From: JAZNUH01 sp045592225
GTDB lineage: Bacteria > Bacillota > Clostridia > UMGS1883 > UMGS1540
Assembly: GCA_045592225.1 (NCBI GenBank)
Contig: JAZNUH010000164.1
Coordinates: 1 to 12,419, forward strand
Direction of reading: 5' to 3'
Length of the DNA stretch: 12,419 nucleotides
Below the pieces are notes generated by a model. It saw only the letters and a list, made by a program, of their open reading frames with translations. It did no database searches and was not told where the DNA came from. Both the position numbers and the translations under genes were made by a program. Shown one piece after another: positions 6,146-12,419 of this stretch. Every line of letters starts with the position of its first letter. The first letter of the stretch is position 1.

Positions 6146-8782
6146 ATGGAAAAATTAGGACTTAACGAGATACGCGAAAAATATCTTTCGTTTTTTGAAA
6201 GTAAAGGACATTTGCGCCTTAAGAGTTTCCCTCTTGTGCCGCAAAATGATGCAAGCCTTCTGCTTATAAATGCAGGTATGGCACCCTTAAAGCCTTACTT
6301 TACAGGCAAGGAAGTACCACCCAGAAGCAGAGTAACAACATGTCAGAAGTGTATAAGAACTCCTGATATTGAGAGAGTTGGTAAAACTGCACGCCACGGT
6401 ACATTCTTTGAAATGCTGGGCAACTTCTCATTCGGTGATTATTTCAAGCGTGAGGCTATGTCCTGGGCTTGGGAGTTTATCACAAAAGAACTGGGACTGC
6501 CTGTTGACAGACTGTGGGTAACAGTTTACGAAGATGATGACGAAGCAGAACAGATATGGATAAACGAGGTAGGGGTATCTCCTGACCGTATAGTACGTAT
6601 GGGCAAGGAAGACAACTTCTGGGAAATAGGCACAGGTCCCTGTGGCCCCTGCTCTGAAATATACTTTGACCGCGGCGAAGACAAGAGCTGCGGGCCCGAT
6701 TGTAAAATGGGTTGTGACTGTGACAGATTTATTGAATTCTGGAATCTGGTATTCACGCAGTTTGATAAGGATGAAGAAGGTAATTACAACCGCCTTGCAC
6801 ATCCCAACATTGACACAGGTATGGGCCTTGAAAGAATTGCGGCAATTATGCAGGGTGTTAATTCTCTGTTTGAGGTTGATACGGTTCGCAATCTTATGAG
6901 CAGAATAAGTGAAGTGGCGGGAGTTAAGTATGGTGATGCGGCTGATTCAGATGTATCTCTCCGTGTTATCACTGACCATGTTCGCAGCACTGCGTTTATG
7001 ATAAGTGACAATGTTGCTCCTTCAAACGAAGGTCGCGGCTATGTGCTGCGCAGACTTTTGCGCCGTGCGGCACGCCACGGAAAGCTTCTGGGAATTGAAA
7101 AGCCATTTCTCCATGAGGTTGTGGATACTCTTATTGAAGAATCCAAGGGCGCGTACCCCGAGCTTTTTGAAAAACGCGACTATATAAAGAGAGTAATCAA
7201 AACAGAAGAAGAACGTTTCGACGAAACAATCGACACAGGACTTCAGATTCTGGGTGAATATATTGATGAACTCACAGCAAAAGGTGAGAAGGTATTAAGC
7301 GGTGAAAACGCATTCAAGCTTTACGATACCTACGGCTTCCCCATTGACCTGACTCTCGAAATTCTGAATGAAAAAGGTCTTTCGGCTGATACAGAAGGTT
7401 TTGATGCTGCAATGCAGGAGCAGAAGACACGCGCACGTCAGGCAAGAAAAGAAGGTGATGAAGCCGGCTGGAGCGAAGATGTGTTCACAAGTCTTGACAA
7501 GGAAATAACCACAACATTTGCGGGTTACGAGCAGAGCCTTTGCAAAGCAAAGACTATTGCTATAATATCGGGCGGCAAATCGGTTGAAAATGTACATGAC
7601 GGCGAAGATGCAGCAGTTATATTTGACCAGACAGTATTCTATGGTGAAAGCGGTGGTCAGGTGGGGGATACAGGTACAGTTTCGGGAGAAGGATTTGTTG
7701 CAGAAGTATTTGACACCAAAAAGGTTGCAGGCGGAAGAATTGCACACTTTATAACAGTTAAGGAAGGAGTACTCGCAGTTGGCGATGGAGTTACACTTTC
7801 AATAGATGTTGACAGAAGAAGAGCAACACAGAGGAATCACAGCGCGACTCACCTTCTGCAAAAGGCTCTGCGAGAAATACTGGGAGACCACGTTGAACAG
7901 GCAGGCTCCTATGTAACTCCTGACAGACTCCGCTTTGACTTTACACACTTTGAAGCGGTAACACCCGAGCAGCTTAAGGCGGCTGAACTTAAGGTTAACG
8001 AAGCTATTATGGCTGCAATGCCCGTTTCGTGGAAGGAAATGCCCATAAACGAAGCAAAGGCAATGGGAGCAACTGCACTCTTTGGTGAAAAGTACGGAGA
8101 GGTTGTACGTGTGGTACGTATGGGTGATTACAGCACAGAGTTGTGTGGTGGCTGTCACGTATCCAACACAGGTGAAATCGGCCTGATAAGACTTGTGTCT
8201 GAAAGCTCTGCAGCAGCAGGTGTAAGACGTATTGAAGGTATAACAGGCTTTGGAGTTGTAAATTATATAAATACAGCAGATGCTCTCGCAACAGAGCTTT
8301 CCGAGCTGCTTAAGGTAAATAAACCCGAAATTCCTGCCAAGATAAGAGCATTCATTGCTGAAATGAATTCTTCCAAAAAAGCACTTGAACAGCTGAAAAA
8401 GAAGATAGCATTCGGCAAGATTGATGACATTATGGTAGGCAAACGTACAGTAGATGGCGTTTCTGTAATAACAGCAAGTTTGCCCGACCTCTCTATGGAT
8501 GAAATGAGAGAAATGGGCGATAACTTAAAGGGCAAAATGGATGCGGGTGTAGTTGTACTTGCAACTGTTGCTGATGGTAAGGTTACATTTATATGTATGG
8601 CAACAAAGGCGGCAATTGACAAGGGCGTTCACGCGGGTAACATTATTCGTGAGGTTGCAAAGGTAGCCGGCGGCGGCGGTGGCGGTAAGCCCGACACAGC
8701 ACAGGCAGGCGGTAAGGATGTTACAAAGGTTGACGATGCACTTGCAATAGTTGACGATATTGTTAAAACTCAAATCAAATAG
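6146..8782 (+). CDS. alaS: Alanyl-tRNA synthetase
   Basis: AlaRS is a class II synthetase that charges tRNA-Ala and hydrolyses mischarged Ser/Gly-tRNA-Ala. The 878-residue product is full length, with every domain visible. The N-terminal catalytic core has 'INAGMAPLKPYFTG', 'TTCQKCIRTPDIERVGKTAR' and motif 3 'GMGLERI'. A cysteine-rich insert 'SCGPDCKMGCDC' may bind metal. The tRNA-recognition domain follows. The editing domain carries the zinc/catalytic set H565-x3-H569 and C667-x3-H671. The C-Ala domain has a glycine-rich stretch followed by KPDTAQAGG. The start ATG has an AGGA-type SD at about 6131-6134. It sits behind its own consensus promoter, and its TAG stop overlaps the SD of the following HIT gene, so the two are probably cotranscribed. 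Confidence 0.98.
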   Translation: MEKLGLNEIREKYLSFFESKGHLRLKSFPLVPQNDASLLLINAGMAPLKPYFTGKEVPPRSRVTTCQKCIRTPDIERVGKTARHGTFFEMLGNFSFGDYFKREAMSWAWEFITKELGLPVDRLWVTVYEDDDEAEQIWINEVGVSPDRIVRMGKEDNFWEIGTGPCGPCSEIYFDRGEDKSCGPDCKMGCDCDRFIEFWNLVFTQFDKDEEGNYNRLAHPNIDTGMGLERIAAIMQGVNSLFEVDTVRNLMSRISEVAGVKYGDAADSDVSLRVITDHVRSTAFMISDNVAPSNEGRGYVLRRLLRRAARHGKLLGIEKPFLHEVVDTLIEESKGAYPELFEKRDYIKRVIKTEEERFDETIDTGLQILGEYIDELTAKGEKVLSGENAFKLYDTYGFPIDLTLEILNEKGLSADTEGFDAAMQEQKTRARQARKEGDEAGWSEDVFTSLDKEITTTFAGYEQSLCKAKTIAIISGGKSVENVHDGEDAAVIFDQTVFYGESGGQVGDTGTVSGEGFVAEVFDTKKVAGGRIAHFITVKEGVLAVGDGVTLSIDVDRRRATQRNHSATHLLQKALREILGDHVEQAGSYVTPDRLRFDFTHFEAVTPEQLKAAELKVNEAIMAAMPVSWKEMPINEAKAMGATALFGEKYGEVVRVVRMGDYSTELCGGCHVSNTGEIGLIRLVSESSAAAGVRRIEGITGFGVVNYINTADALATELSELLKVNKPEIPAKIRAFIAEMNSSKKALEQLKKKIAFGKIDDIMVGKRTVDGVSVITASLPDLSMDEMREMGDNLKGKMDAGVVVLATVADGKVTFICMATKAAIDKGVHAGNIIREVAKVAGGGGGGKPDTAQAGGKDVTKVDDALAIVDDIVKTQIK

Positions 8783-8786
8783 GAGG
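8781..8786 (+). promoter_or_regulatory. Shine-Dalgarno of the HIT gene, overlapping the alaS stop
   Basis: AGGAGG begins inside the alaS stop codon (TAG, 8780-8782) and ends 8 bases before a GTG at 8795. An earlier in-frame GTG at 8786 overlaps the SD itself and cannot be used with it. This fixes the start of the HIT protein at 8795. Confidence 0.8.
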
Positions 8787-8794
8787 TGGACTCT

Positions 8795-9139
8795 GTGGAT
8801 AATTGCATTTTTTGCAAAATAATTGAGGGAAGCATTCCTTCAAACAAAATCTACGAGGATGATACAATTTACGCATTTTATGATATAAATCCCGCGGCAC
8901 CGGTACATTTTCTTGTAATACCAAAAGTGCATATAAGCTCTGCAAACGCATTGAACAGCGAAAACTCGGCAGTAGTTGCACACATTTTTGATGTAATCGG
9001 TGAGCTTGCTGCAAAAGAAGGTATTGCCGACAAGGGTTACCGTATAGTAAACAACTGCGGTGCCGATGGTGGACAAACTGTGGAACACCTGCACTTCCAT
9101 GTGCTGGGTGGCAGAAACCTTACATGGCCTCCGGGTTGA
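8795..9139 (+). CDS. Histidine triad (HIT) family nucleotide-binding protein, Hint-like
   Basis: Hint-type HIT proteins are small cytoplasmic hydrolases of purine nucleoside phosphoramidates, including aminoacyl-adenylates. From the GTG at 8795 the product is 114 residues and starts MDNCIFCKIIEG. It has the Hint N-terminal zinc-type pair C4-x2-C7, 'VIPKVH' (H46), and the triad H98-x-H100-x-H102 in HLHFHVLGGR, with H100 the expected nucleophile. The end 'WPPG' is the normal Hint C-terminus, so the gene is complete. The start is chosen because its AGGAGG SD (8781-8786) has proper spacing, while the upstream in-frame GTG at 8786 overlaps the SD. It lies directly behind alaS. A housekeeping link to aminoacyl-adenylate by-products is attractive, but that is inference. 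Confidence 0.93.
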   Translation: MDNCIFCKIIEGSIPSNKIYEDDTIYAFYDINPAAPVHFLVIPKVHISSANALNSENSAVVAHIFDVIGELAAKEGIADKGYRIVNNCGADGGQTVEHLHFHVLGGRNLTWPPG

Positions 9140-9181
9140 TAAAACTCGGTTTCCAAATCATATATATAGGAGGTTTTTATT

Positions 9182-9715
9182 ATGGAACTTAAAGGATCAA
9201 GAACAGAAGCTAACTTAATGGCAGCATTTGCCGGAGAATCACAGGCGAGAAATAAGTACACTTACTTTGCTTCAAAAGCAAAGAAGGACGGTTTTGAACA
9301 GATTGCGGCACTGTTTACAGAAACAGCAAATAATGAAAAAGAGCACGCTAAAATCTGGTTCAAGCTACTGGACGGAATAGGAACAACAGAAGAAAATCTG
9401 CTCGCAGCGGCAGAGGGCGAAAAATATGAGTGGACAGATATGTATAAAGGATTTGCTGAAGAAGCAAAGGCCGAAGGCTTTACCCATATTGCATTTCTGT
9501 TCGAAAGTGTTGCAAAAATAGAAAAAGAACATGAAGAACGCTACAGAAAGCTGCTTGACAACGTTAAAGGCGGCGTGGTTTTCACAAAGGATGGTGACGT
9601 AATGTGGAAGTGTGCAAACTGCGGACACATTCACATCGGCAAGGCAGCCCCCGAGGTTTGTCCCGTATGTGCACATCCTAAGGCTTACTTTGAAATAAAA
9701 GCTGAAAACTATTAA
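9182..9715 (+). CDS. rbr: Rubrerythrin (non-heme diiron peroxidase)
   Basis: Rubrerythrin reduces hydrogen peroxide in the cytoplasm of anaerobes, taking electrons through its own rubredoxin-type iron site. The 177-residue product has an N-terminal ferritin-like four-helix domain (about 1-130). Its diiron ligands include E19 (AGESQARNKY), the E52-x2-H55 pair, glutamates in the EEAKAEGF segment (93/94 and 98), and the E114-x2-H117 pair. The C-terminal rubredoxin-like domain carries C144-x2-C147 and C160-x2-C163. The domain order is that of classic rubrerythrin, not reverse rubrerythrin. An AGGAGG SD at 9168-9173 sits 8 bases before the ATG. The 42-base gap after the HIT gene has no convincing promoter, so readthrough from alaS-HIT is possible. 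A strong hairpin follows directly downstream. Confidence 0.96.
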   Translation: MELKGSRTEANLMAAFAGESQARNKYTYFASKAKKDGFEQIAALFTETANNEKEHAKIWFKLLDGIGTTEENLLAAAEGEKYEWTDMYKGFAEEAKAEGFTHIAFLFESVAKIEKEHEERYRKLLDNVKGGVVFTKDGDVMWKCANCGHIHIGKAAPEVCPVCAHPKAYFEIKAENY

Positions 9716-9725
9716 TCAAAAACAG

Positions 9726-9753
9726 GCGAGGACGGTGGAAACATCGTCCTCGC
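9726..9753. terminator. Strong hairpin after rubrerythrin, possible terminator
   Basis: The arms GCGAGGACGGT (9726-9736) and ATCGTCCTCGC (9743-9753) pair over 11 positions with one G-T wobble around a 6-base loop. On the + strand there is an A-rich run before the stem but no T-run after it, so it is not a textbook terminator for rbr. Read on the - strand, the stem is followed by CTGTTTTTGATT, which does look like an intrinsic terminator, yet no - strand gene is visible. It may act in both directions or protect the rbr mRNA 3' end. Confidence 0.6.
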
Positions 9754-9774
9754 ATAATCCCCACGGAGGTTTAT

Positions 9775-10923
9775 ATGCTTATAACAAATGCCCACATACT
9801 TACCTGTGCGGAAAAGGATTACGACAACGGGTACATATATATAGAAGGAAAAAAGATAAAATCTGTCGGAGATATGACTGACGCACCTGATGACAACTGT
9901 GTTATTGACGCGGCGGGGTGTGTTGTATGTCCGGGATTTATTGATGCGCACACACATCTTGGACTTTGTCACCCCTCTTCTAAATATGAAGGGATGGATT
10001 TGAACGAAAACAGTGACCCTGTTACGCCTCATATAAGAACTCTGGATGGAATATATCAGGCGGACGAATGCTTTGACGAAGCACTGGAAGCAGGAGTTAC
10101 TACACTTATGATAGGACCGGGTAGTGCAAATCCTATAGGTGGAACCTTTTGTACAGTGAAAACAGTTAGAGGAAGAATTGACGATATGGCAATACAAGCC
10201 GAATCGGCAATGAAAATGGCATTTGGAGAAAATCCCAAGAGCACATATGGAAAAGGTAAGAGCTGTTCACCGGTTACCCGTCAGGGCACAGCGGCAGTAA
10301 TACGTGAGGCGCTTTTTAAGGCAAAAGAATATATGCAGGCAAAGGATGCCGGAGAAAAACCTTCCTTTAATATAAAGCACGAAGCTCTTATACCTGTTTT
10401 GCGTGGGGAAATGACTGTCAAGGCTCATGCCCATCGCAGTGATGATATTTTCACAGCCTTGCGCATAGCCCGTGAGTTTGGACTTAAAATGTCAATTGAA
10501 CATTGTACGGAAGGGCACACAGTGGCTGACTATTTAAAGGAAGAAAAGGTTCCGGTTACTGTCGGACCGGTTGTAGGCTGCAGAACAAAACCTGAGCTTG
10601 CAAAGAAAAGTATGAAAACTGCGGCAGAGCTTGCTGAAAAGGGTGTATGTGTGGCTCTTATATCCGACCATCCTGAAATCCCGTCAAATCTGCTACCTTT
10701 TTATGCGGCGCTTGTTGCAAGAGAGGGTACAGGTCGCGATAAGGCACTTGGTATGATAACAATTAATGCGGCAAAGCTTATAGGAATGCAGAACAGACTA
10801 GGCAGTATTGAGTCGGGCAAGGATGCAGACCTTTGCATACTGTCAGGACATCCTCTTGATATGGAAAGCAAGATGATAATGGTAATAGTTGACGGAAAAA
10901 CACAGAAAGATAACAGAAAATAA
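9775..10923 (+). CDS. Metal-dependent amidohydrolase (imidazolonepropionase-like group)
   Basis: This is a cytoplasmic amidohydrolase-superfamily TIM-barrel enzyme; the substrate cannot be read from the sequence. The 382 residues start with the small beta-sandwich segment 'MLITNAHILTC', then 'VVCPGFIDAHTHLG' with the metal-binding H59-x-H61. Further expected ligands are A-H218-A-H220 (strand 5 region), I-E-H243 with H248, and the catalytic/metal D298 in SDHP. The end 'GSIESGKDADLCILSGHPLD' is the usual return to the composite sandwich domain. There is no signal peptide. It resembles the COG1228 imidazolonepropionase/prolidase-like group, but no histidine-degradation genes (hutH, hutU) are nearby, so HutI itself is not supported. 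Cysteines are fairly frequent for the family. The ATG has a GGAGG SD at 9765-9769, 5 bases upstream. It follows rbr and the hairpin with no clear promoter of its own. Confidence 0.85.
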   Translation: MLITNAHILTCAEKDYDNGYIYIEGKKIKSVGDMTDAPDDNCVIDAAGCVVCPGFIDAHTHLGLCHPSSKYEGMDLNENSDPVTPHIRTLDGIYQADECFDEALEAGVTTLMIGPGSANPIGGTFCTVKTVRGRIDDMAIQAESAMKMAFGENPKSTYGKGKSCSPVTRQGTAAVIREALFKAKEYMQAKDAGEKPSFNIKHEALIPVLRGEMTVKAHAHRSDDIFTALRIAREFGLKMSIEHCTEGHTVADYLKEEKVPVTVGPVVGCRTKPELAKKSMKTAAELAEKGVCVALISDHPEIPSNLLPFYAALVAREGTGRDKALGMITINAAKLIGMQNRLGSIESGKDADLCILSGHPLDMESKMIMVIVDGKTQKDNRK

Positions 10924-11018
10924 AAAATACTGAATAGCTACCATGCAGTTATCAAGGTGGTTTCAGCGTCAATTAGCTAAAAAACCTAAAAAAAAAATAA
11001 AAAAAATTAAATTTTATA

Positions 11019-11047
11019 TTGCAAAATGACTAAAAAGAGTTTATAAT
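11019..11047 (+). promoter_or_regulatory. SigA-type promoter of the secreted-protein gene
   Basis: TTGCAA (11019-11024) and a perfect TATAAT (11042-11047) are 17 bases apart, with an A-rich tract just upstream that could act as an UP element. Transcription would start near 11054, giving a leader of about 127 nt before the ATG at 11181. A second TATAAT at 11132-11137 lacks a recognisable -35. Confidence 0.75.
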
Positions 11048-11105
11048 AGTAACTGTATTATAGTATGTGTGTATTATCACAACTATTTACATTGTTTTCT
11101 TTTTG

Positions 11106-11137
11106 TATTATTTTTTGTGCAAAGCACAATTTATAAT
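11106..11137 (+). other. Hairpin in the leader of the secreted-protein gene
   Basis: TTGTGC (11115-11120) and GCACAA (11124-11129) form a 6-bp stem around AAA. Outside it lies a 3-base TTT/TTT internal loop, then ATTAT/ATAAT may extend the stem. It lies 52 bases before the start codon, inside the predicted 5' UTR. It could stabilise the transcript or bind a regulator; neither can be told from sequence. Confidence 0.4.
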
Positions 11138-11180
11138 AAAAAAATTCATTACCAATTAACAAAATGAAAGGGGTAGGAAA

Positions 11181-12419
11181 ATGTTAAGAACAAAGAAAAC
11201 ATTACGTGCTTTGGCAATGCTTACTGCATTAGTTATGGCTTTTAGCCTGACATCCGTAGTTGCATTTGCTGATGCAACAACAGTTACCGTTGCTGCAGAA
11301 GTTGTTGATGACGCAACATCCAAGATTTCGGTAACAGGTACAATCAGCGTTGAAGATGCTGATGTTACAATCCTTGCTCTTAGAGATGCAGCTGAAGTTA
11401 CAGCTGAAGCCCTCGGTGCAATGGACGACGACACTCTTGCTTCCAAGATAGTTTATATCAACCAGGAAGCAGCAGTAGAAGGTGCTTATGCATTCTCATT
11501 CGTTCCCAAGGCTGGCGTTCCCGGCGGAATCATCACAGTTTTCGTTGGTGGCGAAGGCGTTGACGCTCCTCAGAGCGAAACTGTAGAAGTTCTGCCTAAC
11601 GGTGCAACTTTAGCAGTTGAAGATGCTGAACTTACAATCGGTGATGATCTGGTAATCGCTCTCAGCGGTCTCGAAGCTGAAGATGAAGCAGCTTGGGCAG
11701 CAGCAATTACAGAAATCACAGTTGGTGAAGAAGTTGTTACAGGTACATACGATGCAGAAGCAGGTACACTCACAGTTTCCGGTCTGGCAGCTGCTGAATA
11801 TGCTAACATCGTAATTAAGGCTACAGATTATAAGGATGCTACATTCACAGGTACAATCACAGTATCCCTGAAGGCAGCTCCCGTTCTCGAAGCTGAAGAA
11901 GAAATTATCTGGTCTGAAGAAAATGCAGTTATCACAGTTACAGGTGATACAGCAGCAGAATGGCTCGAAGCAGTAACAATCACTGCTGCAGCTGGTGATG
12001 CTAGTGTTGTTGCAGAAGTTGTTGACGGTACAATCGTTCTGCCCGCTGCTGACTACAAGCCTGCAATTGACGGTGAAGTTGCAGTTACAGTTTCCTTTGC
12101 AGATGCAGACGAATTCGAAGCTGTTGAAGCTATCGTAATCAACGTTGTATCTCCTGTTAAGGATATCATGGATAACGACGTAGTAGCAGTTACAGTTGAT
12201 AAGGAAAGCGATGAAGCTAACTACATCATCACACTGCCCGCTAACACAGATGCTATCACATACGCAATCGAAGGTTACGAAGCTGTTGACGGTGTTGTTA
12301 CAGTTGCAAGACCTGCAGAAGGCGAAGAAGATATCACAGTTAACGTTATTGTTACAATTACAAACGCTGCATACGAAGAAGCTCACACATACACAGCTCA
12401 GACTGTAAAGGTTAACGCT
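11181..12419 (+). CDS. Secreted acidic protein with tandem beta-sandwich modules and a Shr-like HID (DUF1533-like) domain, 3'-truncated
   Basis: The frame is open from the ATG at 11181 to the window edge (413 codons, no stop), so the C-terminus is missing. An AAAGGGG SD (11167-11173) lies 7 bases upstream. Residues 1-30 are a Sec signal peptide: basic MLRTKKTLR, a hydrophobic core, and cleavage after AFA (28-30). Residues ~31-140 look like an Ig/fibronectin-type module with 'IVYINQ' and 'ITVFVGGEGV'. Residues ~141-230 match the Shr-like hemoglobin-interacting domain (formerly DUF1533) pattern: 'ELTIGDDLVIALSG', W172 followed by 'AAAITEITV', and 'IVIKATDYKDATF' (211-223). Residues ~235-328 may be a diverged copy (W261), and another beta-rich stretch starts at ~329. 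The mature part is rich in Ala, Val, Glu, Asp and Thr and very poor in Arg, with no Cys seen. No anchor (SLH, LPXTG) is visible, but it could lie beyond the edge. Heme or hemoglobin binding is known for Shr and is not shown for this protein. Confidence 0.85.
   Translation, partial: MLRTKKTLRALAMLTALVMAFSLTSVVAFADATTVTVAAEVVDDATSKISVTGTISVEDADVTILALRDAAEVTAEALGAMDDDTLASKIVYINQEAAVEGAYAFSFVPKAGVPGGIITVFVGGEGVDAPQSETVEVLPNGATLAVEDAELTIGDDLVIALSGLEAEDEAAWAAAITEITVGEEVVTGTYDAEAGTLTVSGLAAAEYANIVIKATDYKDATFTGTITVSLKAAPVLEAEEEIIWSEENAVITVTGDTAAEWLEAVTITAAAGDASVVAEVVDGTIVLPAADYKPAIDGEVAVTVSFADADEFEAVEAIVINVVSPVKDIMDNDVVAVTVDKESDEANYIITLPANTDAITYAIEGYEAVDGVVTVARPAEGEEDITVNVIVTITNAAYEEAHTYTAQTVKVNA

Larger units (their letters stand above)
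10924..11180. other. AT-rich intergenic gap with promoter and leader, no gene
   Basis: The 257 bases hold no credible ORF. The first ~55 bases contain a weak imperfect hairpin (CTGAA/TTCAG plus ACCA/TGGT with a 5-base bulge, about 10930-10965) and two copies of TAGCTA (10935-10940 and 10974-10979). An A-rich tract follows at about 10980-11010. No T-run is present, so no convincing + strand terminator for the amidohydrolase can be named. The rest is the promoter and leader of the secreted-protein gene, listed separately. Confidence 0.6.

Noticed and set aside
8786..8794. GTG at 8786 as the HIT protein start
   Set aside because: It overlaps the AGGAGG that must act as the SD. The GTG at 8795 has normal spacing.
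9136..9166. TTGATA plus TATATA as a promoter for rubrerythrin
   Set aside because: Spacing is 19 bases to TATATA, and the 17-base alternative CATATA is a poor -10. The support is too weak to call.
10930..10980. Possible riboswitch or terminator just after the amidohydrolase
   Set aside because: The stem is short with a 5-base bulge, no T-run follows on the + strand, and I do not recognise conserved cores of the c-di-GMP, SAM, T-box or THF classes.
11294..12025. A 15-base direct repeat (TGCAGAAGTTGTTGA at 11294 and 12011)
   Set aside because: Both copies are in frame in an Ala-Glu-Val-Val-rich protein with narrow codon use, so chance and codon bias explain it.
11610..12386. A 258-codon open frame on the - strand, rich in Cys and Asn
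   Set aside because: It is the antisense image of the secreted-protein gene: repeated GTT, GCA and ACA codons read backwards as Asn and Cys. The + strand frame has an SD, a promoter and a signal peptide; this one has none.

Overview
The window looks like a chromosomal segment of a strictly anaerobic Bacillota/Clostridia bacterium. This rests on gene content (RimO, HemW, rubrerythrin and a RecX-RimO-PgsA order), strong AGGAGG-type Shine-Dalgarno (SD) sites, some GTG starts, heavy use of ATA for isoleucine, and Bacillota-like protein sequences. All genes I can support lie on the + strand. No tRNA, rRNA, CRISPR array, insertion sequence or phage gene is visible.

Region 1 (1-6086) is a tightly packed housekeeping block: tsaB (5' end cut by the window edge), rpiB, lepA, hemW, recX, rimO and pgsA. 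Neighbouring genes overlap by 1 or 4 bases at four of the six junctions, so the block is probably one translationally coupled operon. It serves translation quality (t6A tRNA modification, EF4, S12 methylthiolation), sugar-phosphate isomerisation, heme trafficking, RecA control and phospholipid synthesis.

Region 2 (6083-9139) starts at a perfect consensus SigA promoter whose -35 box overlaps the pgsA stop codon. It drives alaS, and a HIT-family protein follows whose SD overlaps the alaS stop. There is no room for a T-box leader before alaS.

Region 3 (9140-10923) holds rubrerythrin (peroxide defence), a strong hairpin, and a metal-dependent amidohydrolase of unknown substrate.

Region 4 (10924-12419) is a 257-base AT-rich gap with a good promoter and a leader of about 127 nt. 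It precedes a secreted, acidic, Ala/Val/Glu/Thr-rich protein that is still open at the window edge (413 codons visible). The protein has a Sec signal peptide and tandem beta-sandwich-like modules, one resembling the Shr-like hemoglobin-interacting domain (formerly DUF1533). Its codon use is clearly unlike that of its neighbours and suggests very high expression. This gene and its leader are the least ordinary part of the window. I found no clear sign of a wholly new defence or mobile system.
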